In this document: one piece after another, positions 1 to 8,738 of the stretch
Layout of the letters: each line of letters begins with the position of its first letter
Position numbering within the stretch: the stretch's first letter is position 1
Translations under genes and position numbers: made by a program
Notes under the pieces: model-generated
What the model was told of the DNA's origin: nothing
The model's database searches: none
Seen by the model: the letters and a program-made list of their open reading frames with translations, nothing else
From: Aquisphaera insulae
GTDB lineage: Bacteria > Planctomycetota > Planctomycetia > Isosphaerales > Isosphaeraceae
Direction of reading: 5' to 3'
DNA: 64,000 bases
Assembly: GCF_011064615.1 (NCBI RefSeq)
Contig: NZ_JAALJH010000011.1
Location: 1 to 64,000, forward strand

Positions 1-309
1 CCAGGCGCCGGCTGGCGATCGCGCCGGGGCCTGGTTCCCAACCGCATCGCGGGCCGCGTCAGGCGCAACAGAAACCGTCACGTCCGCATCCCGGGTGTGG
101 GGCAGGCAATACCAACCTTTCATCTCGCCACCCTCGCCCTCCCGAAGGGCCGTGGCTCGAGCGTGGGCGTGATCCCGGCCGAGCTCTGGGCGGGCCATCT
201 CGGCGCGACGAGGCCGCCCGACGACTCCCTTCCGCCTGGCGGTGATCGCCGCTATGGTGATCGTCGGGCCCGAACCCGCCACGATGACCGTCCGACCGGA
301 GACGACGAA
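1..309. other. Upstream region without a recognised gene
   Basis: No gene is supported here. Reading frames run through it, and one joins the downstream esterase, but the esterase signal peptide begins at 310 and the upstream 71 codons look non-coding. An open frame enters from the left edge and stops near 173; it could be the tail of a truncated gene, but I recognise nothing in it. Bases 35-83 resemble 18114-18162 (see the repeat entries). A GGAG ribosome-binding site for the esterase lies at about 298-301. Confidence 0.5.
35..83 (+). repeat. Imperfect dispersed repeat, copy 1
   Basis: This 49-base segment matches 18114-18162 at 40 of 49 positions by eye, with no gaps. Both copies lie upstream of a plus-strand gene encoding an exported or membrane protein (at 310 and 18192), but at different distances. 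The differences are not concentrated at third codon positions, so a shared coding origin is not evident. It could be a degenerate intergenic element or a relic of duplication. Confidence 0.5.
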
Positions 310-1215
310 ATGTCCATGCGCTTTCGCATCATGATCAATCTGGGGCTTCTTGCCGGGATCATCCCGGCCCCGAGCGCGCTCGCCCAGGAGCCGCCCGCCA
401 GGGCGGCCGGCGACATCGTCACGCTCACGGACATCACCTACACGAAGGTCGGCGAGGCCGAGCTGAAGCTGGACATCACCGGCCCGAAGGAGGGGGGGCC
501 CTATCCGGCGGTGCTCGTGATCCACGGCGGGGCCTGGCGCGGGGGGAACAAGAAGGATTGCCAGATCATCATGCCGGACCTCGCCCGGCACGGTTACGTG
601 GCCGTCTCGCCCCAGTACCGGTTCTGCCCGAAGGAGCGGTTCCCGGCCCAGCTCGACGACGTGAAGGAGGCCGTCCGCTGGGTCAAGTCGCACGCCAAGG
701 AGCATCGCGTCGACCCCAACCGCCTGGGCGCGATGGGCTTCTCCGCCGGCGGACATCTCGCGCTGATGCTCGGCCTCACCGGCCCGAGCGACGGGCTCGA
801 AGGGGCCGGCCCTGACGCGGAAGGCAAGTCGGATACGAAGATCCTCGCCGTCGTCAACTTCTTCGGCCCGACCGACCTCGCGGCCGACGACATCCCGGCT
901 CGCTCGCGGCCGCTGGTCGCTGACTTCCTCGGCGCGACCGCGAAGGAGAAGCCGGAGCTCGCGGCAAAGGCGTCTCCCCTGACCTTCGTTTCGAGCGGCG
1001 ACGCGGCCATCCTCACCTTCCAGGGCACCAAGGATCCGCTCGTCCCGCATACCCAGGCTACGAAGCTGGCCGACGCCATGACCGCCGCCGGCGTGCCCGG
1101 CCGCGTCGAGCTCCTCCTGGGCGCCTCCCACGGCTGGGGCGAGCCGGAGCTGTCGCGCACCAAGGCGGAGACCTTCGCGTTCCTGGATCGTTACCTGAAA
1201 GCCGCGGGGAGGTAG
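310..1215 (+). CDS. Secreted alpha/beta hydrolase (esterase, BD-FAE-like)
   Basis: Predicted exported carboxylester hydrolase of 301 residues. The start at 310 is chosen because a good signal peptide follows (hydrophobic stretch ending PSALA before QEP) and GGAG lies about 8 bases upstream. The oxyanion-hole segment VIHGGAW, the nucleophile elbow GFSAGG, an acid in TKDP and a terminal His in ASHGWG give a complete serine-hydrolase triad. This arrangement is typical of the BD-FAE/esterase group, which in planctomycetes often removes acyl groups from polysaccharides; the substrate here is not known. The gene stands alone and converges on the ABM-fold gene at 1443. A similar enzyme is encoded at 21237. 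Confidence 0.88.
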   Translation: MSMRFRIMINLGLLAGIIPAPSALAQEPPARAAGDIVTLTDITYTKVGEAELKLDITGPKEGGPYPAVLVIHGGAWRGGNKKDCQIIMPDLARHGYVAVSPQYRFCPKERFPAQLDDVKEAVRWVKSHAKEHRVDPNRLGAMGFSAGGHLALMLGLTGPSDGLEGAGPDAEGKSDTKILAVVNFFGPTDLAADDIPARSRPLVADFLGATAKEKPELAAKASPLTFVSSGDAAILTFQGTKDPLVPHTQATKLADAMTAAGVPGRVELLLGASHGWGEPELSRTKAETFAFLDRYLKAAGR

Positions 1216-1223
1216 CCTCCCCG
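1205..1223 (+). terminator. Hairpin with the stop codon in its loop
   Basis: CGGGGAGG (1205-1212), TAG (1213-1215) and CCTCCCCG (1216-1223) form an eight-pair GC-rich stem with the esterase stop codon as a three-base loop. No run of T follows, so this is not a standard intrinsic terminator. It may stabilise the 3' end or mark the convergent boundary. Confidence 0.4.
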
Positions 1224-1442
1224 GCCTCGGCTCGGACGACGGCGGCTTCAGCCCGTCGGAACCAGGGGCGTGGATCCCGCCGGCGGAAAAGCGGAGGCCG
1301 GCCGCAACGATCGGGCCGCCGATCTCTTCCGGCGGGCGAAGGCCGGGGGGGGAAGCCCCCGGAGGGCTGGCTGGCCCGGCCCCTCCTGCGCAGGCCCCTT
1401 GGCATGGGCACGCCCTGATCGACGGCTCGCGGCGCCCCTCGT

Positions 1443-1844
1443 TCAGCCCAGCAGCTTGAAGAAGGTGACGCCGCCCCCCTTGACGGTGCGGTCCTTGAGC
1501 TTGGCCCCCAGGGCCTTCATGTGGGGGGCCTTGCCGTGGGCGTCCAGGTCCGCCTGGCTGGACCAGATCTCGTAGAAGACGAACTCGGTCGGTTCGGACT
1601 TCGACTGGTGGAGGTTGTAGCAGATGCAGCCGGCCTCCTTGCGGGTCGGCTCGACGAGCGAGAGCAACGCCTCCTTCACCGCCTCGACCTCGTCCGCCCT
1701 GGCCTTGATCGCGGCCGTCAGGATGACCGCCCCTTCGGGCAATTCGGGGCGCTTCGCGCCGTCGGCCTGTACCTCAGCTCCCAGCATGGCCGCTCCCGCC
1801 AGGGTCGCCCCGGTCGTCAAGATCGTGCGTCGGTCGAGTCCCAT
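1443..1844 (-). CDS. Tat-exported antibiotic-biosynthesis-monooxygenase-fold protein
   Basis: Protein of 133 residues with a Tat-like leader (MGLDRRTILTTG followed by a hydrophobic Ala/Gly stretch and AQA-like region), then one ABM (YgiN-like) ferredoxin-fold domain from about residue 38. Typical ABM features are the VILTAAIKA strand, the EAGCICYNLH strand, FVFYEIW and the PHMKALGAKL helix. Family members oxidise quinols or aromatic compounds, or bind haem, usually as dimers; the substrate here is unknown. The start at 1844 has GGGAG about nine bases upstream, and an upstream in-frame ATG would bury the leader. A GC-rich hairpin (CCCCGA/TCGGGG, 1863-1879) lies in its leader. It is divergent from the kinase operon. 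Confidence 0.82.
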   Translation of the reverse strand: MGLDRRTILTTGATLAGAAMLGAEVQADGAKRPELPEGAVILTAAIKARADEVEAVKEALLSLVEPTRKEAGCICYNLHQSKSEPTEFVFYEIWSSQADLDAHGKAPHMKALGAKLKDRTVKGGGVTFFKLLG

Positions 1845-2071
1845 CGTCGTTCGCTCCCGGCCCCCCGAGCCATTCGGGGCGAGCCCGGGACGAGCATACG
1901 ACCTGCCGCGACGGGCCGCAAGCGGGCCTCGATCGCCGGGCGGGGCGGTTCTTTCGCCCCCAGGGGGGCGGCAGGGATGTTCCGGAGCAGGGCCCATTCC
2001 GTAGAATGCACTCCTCGAAGGGCCGCCCACACGTGATGTCGCGGCCGACGGGTTCGCGGTTCGGAGGCGGG

Positions 2072-5000
2072 ATGCCGGAATCGATACGACGCGCCGCGGC
2101 GGAGGAGACGAGGGGCGGGCTCTTCGTGGGATTGCTCGCCGTGGTCCTCTCGTTCGCCGCGATGGGGGGGATCGCCTACTGGAACACCCGCACGCTCTAC
2201 CTCGTCGCGCGGCAGGTCGTGGCGACGCACGACATCCTCTCCAGGCTCGACGGCATCATCTCGCTCATGAAAGATGCCGAGACCGGGCAGCGGGGTTACG
2301 TCCTCACCGGCGATGATCGCTACCTGGATCCGTACGTCTCGGCCCGGACGGTCATCGATCAGCGGCTCGGCGAGGTGGAGCGGCTGGTCGCCGACAACCC
2401 GGAGCAGGCCGCCCGCCTGCCCGCCATCAAGGAACAGGTTGCCGGCAAGCTGGCCGAGATGGCCGAGACGATCGAGGTGCGGCGGTCGCAGGGGTTCGAG
2501 GCGGCCCGGAAGATCGTGGTGACGGATCGCGGCAAGGAGGCCATGGATGCCGTCCGGACCCAGGTCGGCCGGATGCAGGAGGACGAGCGGGCGAGGCGCC
2601 AGCAACGGATCGCGGAGATGGAGTCCGCCTACAAGGTCGCGATCGCCAGCGGGGTCCTGACGGGGCTGCTCGGGACGGCCCTCTCGGGCTTCATCGCCCA
2701 CCTGGTCCGCCGCCGGGCGATCGAGCGGAAGCGGCAGGAGTGGCTCCAGGCCGGCCAGATCGGCGTCAACGAGGCGCTGGCCGGCGACCGGCGGCTCGAG
2801 GAGCTCGGGGAGAGCGTGCTCGGGTTCCTGGCCGGCTACATGGGCGTCCAGGCCGGGGCCTTCTTCGCGGCGTCGGGGGGGCAGTTCCGCCGGGTGGCGA
2901 CCCATGGCGTGCCCGCCGACGGGGACGTGCCCGCCGCCTTCCGGCTGGGCGACGGCCTGCTCGGGCAGGCGGCCGCGGACCGCCGCACGCGCCTGATCCG
3001 GGACGTGCCCGACGGCTACCTGACGATCGGCTCGGCGCTCGGGAGGGGCAGGCCGCGTCACCTCGTGATCGCCCCGGCCGTCGACGACGCCAGGGTCAAC
3101 GGCGTCCTCGAGGTCGGCTTCCTCCACCCGCCCGACGGCCTGGTGCTGGACCTGCTGGATCGCGTCTCGCGGTCGCTGGGGGTGGCCGTGCAGTCGGCCA
3201 GCTACCGGACGCACCTGCAGGACCTGCTCGAGGAGACGCAGCGGCAGGCCGAGGAGCTGCAGGCGCAGGGGGAGGAGCTGCGGGTCTCCAACGAGGAGCT
3301 GGAGGAGCAGGGGAGGGCCCTCAAGGAGTCCCAGGTCCGGCTCGAGCAGCAGCAGGTGGAGCTCGAGCAGTCCAACAGCCAGCTCGAGGAGCAGACGGCC
3401 ATCCTCGGCACCCAGCGGGACGACCTCCAGCGCGCCAAGGACGCGCTCCAGGTCCATGCCCGCGAGCTCGCCCGGGCCAGCCGGTACAAGTCCGACTTCC
3501 TGGCGAACATGTCGCACGAGCTGAGGACGCCGCTGAACTCGTCCCTGATCCTGGCGAAGCTGCTGGCGGACAACCCGACGGGGAACCTGACGGCGGAGCA
3601 GGTGGAGTACGCGGAGACGATCCGGTCCGCGGGCGACGACCTCCTGACGCTGATCAACGACATCCTCGACCTCTCGAAGATCGAGGCCGGGCACATGGAC
3701 GTCCGCGCCGAGCCGGTCCGCATCGTCGACCTGGTGGACGGCCTGGCGCGGGTCTTCGAGCCGCTCGCCCGGGAGAAGGGGCTGGGCGCCCGGTTCGACG
3801 TCCGGCCGGGCTGCCCGGAGACGATCGAGACCGACCGCCAGCGGCTCGATCAGGTCCTCAAGAACCTCCTCTCCAACGCGGTCAAGTTCACGGAGTCCGG
3901 CGAGGTGCGGCTGGAGGCGGCCCCTCGCGAGGACGGGCGGATCGAGTTCGCGGTCGCGGATACGGGGATCGGCATCGCGGGGAACGAGCAGCAGGTGATC
4001 TTCGAGGCGTTCCGCCAGGCCGACGGGACCACCAACCGGAAGTACGGCGGGACCGGGCTGGGCCTGTCCATCTCCCGCGAGCTGGCGCGGCTCCTCGGCG
4101 GCGAGATCCGGCTCCAGAGCGAGCCCGGCAAGGGGAGCACGTTCACGGCGATCCTGCCGCGGACCTATCGCCCCCCCGAGCCGAGGAGGCCGGCCGCGGC
4201 CGCCCCCCCCAGCCCGACCGCGGTCGCCGACGCGGCCGCGGCCGAGCCCGTCGAGCCGGCCGCCTCGACGTCCTCCGCCCCCCGGCCGGCGGCCGCGCCG
4301 GTCGCGGCGAGGGCCCCCGCCCAGGTCCCGGACGACCGCGAGGTCCTGATCGGCGACCGCCGGACGCTCCTGGTCGTGGAGGACGACGAGGCGTTCGCCC
4401 GCATCCTCCGCGACCTGGCCCATGAGCTGGGCTTCCAGTGCCTGGTGGCCGCGACCGCCGAGCAGGGCCAGGCGATGGCCGTGCAGTACCTCCCCAGCGC
4501 CGTCGTTCTCGACGTCGGGCTCCCGGACCACTCCGGGCTCTCGGTCCTGGACCGGCTCAAGCACGACGCCCGGACCCGCCACATCCCCGTCCACGTCGTC
4601 TCCGCGGGGGACTACTCCCGGGTCGCCCGGGAGCTCGGCGCCGTGGGCTACATGCTCAAGCCGGTCAAGCGCGAGGAGCTGGCGCAGGCCCTCCGGCAGC
4701 TCGAATCCCGCCTGGCCCAGCGGATGCGCCGGGTCCTCCTGGTCGAGGACGACCCGGTCCAGCGGGACAGCCTGGGCAAGCTCCTCGGCTCGCACGAGGT
4801 GCAGACCGTCGGCGCCGGCACCGCCGCCGAATGCCTGGCCCTCCTCAAGGACTCGACCTTCGACTGCATGGTGCTGGACCTCTCGCTGCCGGACGCCTCG
4901 GGGTACTCGCTGCTGGAGACGCTCAGCCGCGAGGACACGTACTCGTTCCCGCCGGTCATCGTCTACACCGGCCGCGACCTCTCGCCCGAGGAAGAGCAGC

Positions 5001-5545
5001 GGCTCCGTCGCTACTCCAAGTCGATCATCATCAAGGGGGCGAAGTCCCCCGAGCGGCTGCTCGACGAGGTGACGCTCTTCCTCCATCAGGTGGTCTCCGA
5101 GCTGCCGGCGGAGCAGCAGGTGATGCTCGAGAAGGCGCGGAGCCGCGACGCCACGATCGAGGGCCGCCGCGTGCTGGTGGTCGAGGACGACGTCCGCAAC
5201 GTCTTCGCCCTGATGCGCACCCTGGAGTCCCGCGGCGCCGTCGCGCAGGTGGCCCGCAACGGCCGCGAGGCCATCGCGGCGCTCGAGGCGACGATCGGCG
5301 ACGCGGCCCCGGCGATCGACCTGGTGCTCATGGACGTGATGATGCCGGAGATGGACGGCCTGGCCGCCACCGCCGAGATCCGCAATCGCCCGGAGTGGAA
5401 GAAGCTGCCGATCATCATGCTGACCGCCAAGGCGATGAAGGACGACCAGGAGCGCTGCCTGGCCGCCGGCGCCGACGACTACATGGCCAAGCCGCTGGAC
5501 GTCGAGAAGCTCCTCTCGCTCGTCCGGGTCTGGATGCCGCGATGA
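2072..5545 (+). CDS. Hybrid sensor histidine kinase (CHASE3, GAF, HisKA, HATPase, three receivers)
   Basis: Membrane kinase of 1157 residues. A first membrane helix (LLAVVLSFAAMGG) and a second near residue 190-210 flank an extracytoplasmic CHASE3 domain with the signature KDAETGQRGYVLTGD. A GAF-like domain (about 240-375) and a long Glu/Gln-rich coiled coil lead into HisKA with phospho-acceptor His482 in MSHELRTPLN, then HATPase (N box NLLSNAVKF, DTGIGI, GGTGLGL). After an Ala/Pro-rich linker come three receivers beginning near 765, 888 and 1033, each with the acidic pair and phospho-Asp (VVLDVGLP, MVLDLSLP, LVLMDVMMP). The start at 2072 has GGAGG four bases upstream; in-frame ATGs at 2006 and 2036 lack a clear site. 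It heads a four-gene operon. Confidence 0.93.
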   Translation: MPESIRRAAAEETRGGLFVGLLAVVLSFAAMGGIAYWNTRTLYLVARQVVATHDILSRLDGIISLMKDAETGQRGYVLTGDDRYLDPYVSARTVIDQRLGEVERLVADNPEQAARLPAIKEQVAGKLAEMAETIEVRRSQGFEAARKIVVTDRGKEAMDAVRTQVGRMQEDERARRQQRIAEMESAYKVAIASGVLTGLLGTALSGFIAHLVRRRAIERKRQEWLQAGQIGVNEALAGDRRLEELGESVLGFLAGYMGVQAGAFFAASGGQFRRVATHGVPADGDVPAAFRLGDGLLGQAAADRRTRLIRDVPDGYLTIGSALGRGRPRHLVIAPAVDDARVNGVLEVGFLHPPDGLVLDLLDRVSRSLGVAVQSASYRTHLQDLLEETQRQAEELQAQGEELRVSNEELEEQGRALKESQVRLEQQQVELEQSNSQLEEQTAILGTQRDDLQRAKDALQVHARELARASRYKSDFLANMSHELRTPLNSSLILAKLLADNPTGNLTAEQVEYAETIRSAGDDLLTLINDILDLSKIEAGHMDVRAEPVRIVDLVDGLARVFEPLAREKGLGARFDVRPGCPETIETDRQRLDQVLKNLLSNAVKFTESGEVRLEAAPREDGRIEFAVADTGIGIAGNEQQVIFEAFRQADGTTNRKYGGTGLGLSISRELARLLGGEIRLQSEPGKGSTFTAILPRTYRPPEPRRPAAAAPPSPTAVADAAAAEPVEPAASTSSAPRPAAAPVAARAPAQVPDDREVLIGDRRTLLVVEDDEAFARILRDLAHELGFQCLVAATAEQGQAMAVQYLPSAVVLDVGLPDHSGLSVLDRLKHDARTRHIPVHVVSAGDYSRVARELGAVGYMLKPVKREELAQALRQLESRLAQRMRRVLLVEDDPVQRDSLGKLLGSHEVQTVGAGTAAECLALLKDSTFDCMVLDLSLPDASGYSLLETLSREDTYSFPPVIVYTGRDLSPEEEQRLRRYSKSIIIKGAKSPERLLDEVTLFLHQVVSELPAEQQVMLEKARSRDATIEGRRVLVVEDDVRNVFALMRTLESRGAVAQVARNGREAIAALEATIGDAAPAIDLVLMDVMMPEMDGLAATAEIRNRPEWKKLPIIMLTAKAMKDDQERCLAAGADDYMAKPLDVEKLLSLVRVWMPR

Positions 5546-5609
5546 ATGGGGAGGCGGGCCCCGGGGGGGCGTCACGAAGCGGACCGGGACGGCGTATGCG
5601 AGGATGGCC

Positions 5610-6437
5610 ATGGACGAGAAGACCGAGGACATCGAGATCCGCCTGCTCCTCGAGGCGATCCTCCGCGCGTATCACTACGACTTCCGCGGCTACTCGATGG
5701 CGTCCATGAAGCGGCGGCTCGTGCAGGCCAGGGAGCACTTCGGCGTGCCCACATTCTCACGGCTCCAGGAGCTGGTGCTCCACGACGCCGCGACGCTGCC
5801 GCGGCTGATCTCGTTCCTCACGGTCCAGGTCAGCGACTTCTTCCGCGACCCGGACTACTTCCGGGCGATCCGGGAATCGGTCGTGCCGCACCTGAGGACG
5901 TACCCCTCGCTGAAGGTCTGGGTGGCCGGCTGCAGCGCCGGGGAGGAGCTGTACTCGCTGGCGATCCTCTTCCGCGAGGAGGGCCTGGAGGAGCGGACCC
6001 TCTTCTACGGCACCGACATCAGCCCCGAGGCCCTGGCCCGGGCCGAGGCCGGCGTCTATGCCATGGACCGGATCCCGACCTTCACGCGGAATCACAGGGC
6101 ATCCGGGGGGAAGTCGTCGCTGTCGGACTACTACACCGCGGCCTACGGGTCCGCCGTCTTCGACCGCAGCCTGCGGAGGCGGGCGGTCTTCTCGGACCAC
6201 AGCCTGGTGACCGACGCCGTCTTCGCCGAGGTGCAGCTCGTCTCCTGCCGGAACGTGATGATCTACTTCGATCGCGGCCTCCAGGATCGGGCCGTCGGGC
6301 TCTTCAAGGACTCGCTGGCCCGCAAGGGCTTCCTCGGGCTGGGGGCCAAGGAGAGCCTCCGCTTCTCCTCCCACGCCGACGCCTTCGCCGACTTCGTCCG
6401 CGAGGAGCGGATCTACCAGAAGCGAGGTGAGTGGTGA
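5610..6437 (+). CDS. cheR: CheR-type protein-glutamate methyltransferase
   Basis: SAM-dependent methyltransferase of 275 residues. The N-terminal helical CheR domain is followed by the SAM-binding segment VAGCSAGEELYSLAI (canonical GCSTGEEPYSLA), FYGTDISPEAL and the diagnostic VSCRNVMIYFD. In chemotaxis CheR methylates receptor glutamates. No receptor, CheA or CheW is encoded nearby, so here it probably serves the flanking hybrid kinases, perhaps by methylating their coiled-coil regions (inference). ATG 5610 is preferred over ATG 5604 because GAGG at 5600-5603 is six bases from the former and directly abuts the latter. Its stop overlaps the next start by four bases. Confidence 0.9.
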   Translation: MDEKTEDIEIRLLLEAILRAYHYDFRGYSMASMKRRLVQAREHFGVPTFSRLQELVLHDAATLPRLISFLTVQVSDFFRDPDYFRAIRESVVPHLRTYPSLKVWVAGCSAGEELYSLAILFREEGLEERTLFYGTDISPEALARAEAGVYAMDRIPTFTRNHRASGGKSSLSDYYTAAYGSAVFDRSLRRRAVFSDHSLVTDAVFAEVQLVSCRNVMIYFDRGLQDRAVGLFKDSLARKGFLGLGAKESLRFSSHADAFADFVREERIYQKRGEW

Positions 6438-7012
6438 GCGCGGCGAGCACGCGGGCGATCGTCATCGGGACGTCGGCCGGCGCCGTGGAGGCGCTGCTGG
6501 CGATCCTCCCCCAGCTCCCCCGCGAGTTCCGCCTGCCGATCCTGATCGTCGTCCACCTGCCCGCCGATCGCGAGAGCCTCCTCCCCGGGCTGCTCGGGGC
6601 CCGCTGTCTGGTGGACGTCCGGGAGGCCGAGGACAAGGAGCCGATCGCGGCCGGCACGGTCTATCTCGCGCCGCCGGACTATCACCTGCTGGTCGAGGGC
6701 GACGGCTCGCTCTCGCTCTCCAGCGAGGAGCCGGTCCTCTTCTCCCGGCCGTCGATCGACGTCCTGTTCGAGTCCGCCGCCGACGCGTTCGGCCCCGGCC
6801 TGATCGGGGTCGTCCTCACGGGGGCCAACAACGACGGCGCCCGCGGCCTGCGGGCGATCATGGATGCCGGCGGGATCGGGCTGGTACAGCGCCCCGACCT
6901 CGCCTATTCTTCGACCATGCCGCAAGCGGCCCTGGACGCCTGCCCCGGCGCCCAGGCCCTCACCCTGGATGAGATCGCGGCCCGGCTCATGGAGGCACGG
7001 AGCGGCCCATGA
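6434..7012 (+). CDS. cheB: CheB-type methylesterase lacking a receiver domain
   Basis: Protein of 192 residues made only of the CheB catalytic domain; classical CheB adds an N-terminal receiver. The Ser of GTSAGAVEAL, the His of VVHLP and the Asp of TGANNDGARG fit the Ser-His-Asp triad, and VYLAPPDYHLLV and SSTMPQAAL are family motifs. It would remove methyl esters added by the preceding CheR protein or deamidate glutamines. Without a receiver it cannot be switched by phosphorylation in the classical way and may depend on a partner. The GTG at 6434 overlaps the cheR stop as GTGA and has GAGGT five bases upstream; an alternative GTG is at 6431. Confidence 0.9.
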   Translation: MSAASTRAIVIGTSAGAVEALLAILPQLPREFRLPILIVVHLPADRESLLPGLLGARCLVDVREAEDKEPIAAGTVYLAPPDYHLLVEGDGSLSLSSEEPVLFSRPSIDVLFESAADAFGPGLIGVVLTGANNDGARGLRAIMDAGGIGLVQRPDLAYSSTMPQAALDACPGAQALTLDEIAARLMEARSGP

Positions 7013-8643
7013 TCGACACCCCGATGGACCCCGTCCACTGCCTGCTCGTCGATGACCTGGAGGAGAACCTGCTCGCCCTCGAGGCGCTCCTGCGGCGGCG
7101 CGGGGTCGTGCTCCTGAAGGCCCGCTCCGGCTTCGAGGCGCTGGAGCTCCTCCTCAAGCACGACGTGGCCCTCGCCCTGGTGGACGTGCAGATGCCGGAG
7201 ATGGACGGCTACGAGCTCGCCGAGCTGATGCGCGGCACCGAGCGGACCCGGCGCGTCCCCATCATCTTCCTCACCGCGGGCACCGCCGACCGCGAGCGCC
7301 GATTCCGGGGCTACGAGGCCGGCGCCGTGGACTTCCTCCAGAAGCCCCTCGATCCGGACATCCTGCGGATGAAGGCCGACGTCTTCTTCAACCTGGACCG
7401 CCAGCGCCGCGAGCTCGCCCGCCAGCGCGACGAGCTCCGGGCCGCGACCGAGGAGAACGCCCGGCTGCTGGCCGAGAGCCGATCCTACGCCGAGGCCCTG
7501 CGGCACGCCGACCTCCGCAAGGACGAGTTCCTGGCCACCCTCTCCCACGAGCTGCGCAATCCCCTCTCCGCGATCGCCGGCGCGGTGCAGATCCTCGGGG
7601 CCGAGGCGCTCGCCGAGCAGCACGACTGGGCCCGGCGCGTCATCGAGGCCCAGGTCGGCAACTTCTCCCGCCTGATCGACGACCTGATGGACGTCTCCCG
7701 GATCGCCAGCGGGAAGATCCGCCTCAAGCCCGAGCCGACGGACGTCCGCCCGATCCTGGAGCGGGCCGTCCACTCCGTCGGCCCGCTCGTGAAGGCGCGC
7801 GGGCACGGGCTGACCGTCGCGTTCGACCATGGCGACGCCGCGATCGTGGTGGACCCGACGCGGCTCGAGCAGATGGCCGTCAACCTGCTCAACAACGCCG
7901 CCAAGTACTCCGAGGACGGCGGCCGGATCGCGGTGCGGACCTCGCTCCGCGAGGGGACGTTCGTCCTCAGCGTCCAGGACACCGGGTTCGGATTCGAACC
8001 GGAACGGCTCCCCGAGATGTTCGAGCTCTTCACCCAGGACGACCGCTCCCTGGCCAGGTCGGAGGGGGGACTCGGCATCGGCCTGACCCTGGTCAAGCGG
8101 CTCGCCGAGCTGCACGGCGGCGGCATCGAGGCGGAGAGCGCCGGGCCGGGGCGGGGGAGCACCTTCACCATCACCCTCCCCGCGACGATCTCGGAACCTC
8201 CCGCGGACTCCTCGGCTTCCGCGCCCGTCGCGGCGAGCGACGGACCGGCCGGCCAGGGGGCGTCACGCCGGCGGATCCTCCTCGTCGACGACAACGTCGA
8301 CGCCGCCTGGTCGATGGCCGAGCTGCTCAGGCTGGACGGCCACGAGGTGGAGATCGCCCATGACGGTCCCGCGGGCATCGAGCTCGCGGGGAGGTTCCTC
8401 CCCGACGTCGTCATCCTCGACATCGGCCTCCCAGGGATGGACGGCTACCAGGTCCTGCGTGCCCTCCGCGCCGACCCGAGCTGCCGCGGCGCCACCTTCA
8501 TCGCCACGACCGGCTACGGCCAGGACCAGGACCGCGCCCGCTCGCGCGAGGCGGGCTTCCACCACCACCTGGTCAAGCCGATCGACCTGCACAGGCTGGC
8601 CGCGATCCTCTCCGGACCGGCCGGGGCGGACGGCGGGGCGTGA
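7009..8643 (+). CDS. Hybrid histidine kinase, receiver-HisKA-HATPase-receiver
   Basis: Soluble kinase of 544 residues with no membrane segment. An N-terminal receiver (CLLVDDLEEN, phospho-Asp in ALVDVQMPEMDG) joins a coiled coil to HisKA with His180 in LSHELRNPLS. HATPase boxes follow (NLLNNAAKYSEDGG, DTGFGFEPERL, GGLGIGLTLV), then a C-terminal receiver (ILLVDDNVDA, VILDIGLPGMDG). It starts at the ATGA overlap with the cheB stop, so all four operon products are probably made together. It could receive phosphate from the upstream kinase through its N-terminal receiver, forming a relay; this is inferred from domain order. The final output protein is not in the operon. Confidence 0.92.
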   Translation: MIDTPMDPVHCLLVDDLEENLLALEALLRRRGVVLLKARSGFEALELLLKHDVALALVDVQMPEMDGYELAELMRGTERTRRVPIIFLTAGTADRERRFRGYEAGAVDFLQKPLDPDILRMKADVFFNLDRQRRELARQRDELRAATEENARLLAESRSYAEALRHADLRKDEFLATLSHELRNPLSAIAGAVQILGAEALAEQHDWARRVIEAQVGNFSRLIDDLMDVSRIASGKIRLKPEPTDVRPILERAVHSVGPLVKARGHGLTVAFDHGDAAIVVDPTRLEQMAVNLLNNAAKYSEDGGRIAVRTSLREGTFVLSVQDTGFGFEPERLPEMFELFTQDDRSLARSEGGLGIGLTLVKRLAELHGGGIEAESAGPGRGSTFTITLPATISEPPADSSASAPVAASDGPAGQGASRRRILLVDDNVDAAWSMAELLRLDGHEVEIAHDGPAGIELAGRFLPDVVILDIGLPGMDGYQVLRALRADPSCRGATFIATTGYGQDQDRARSREAGFHHHLVKPIDLHRLAAILSGPAGADGGA

Positions 8644-8738
8644 TGACGTCCGGCCCGGCTACTCACGATCGAACCGCGCCCGCGGTGGAGGCCATCCTCG
8701 TGCTCCGGTATTCCCCGGATCGTCCCAGGTGCATGGCC

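Noticed and set aside
97..309. Upstream extension of the first esterase
   Set aside because: It would bury the signal peptide and lacks a ribosome-binding site.
1817..5632. Very long minus-strand open frame opposite the first hybrid kinase
   Set aside because: It is rich in Arg, Gly, Leu and His and has no motifs; it mirrors the codon bias of the kinase on the other strand, as is usual in high-GC DNA.
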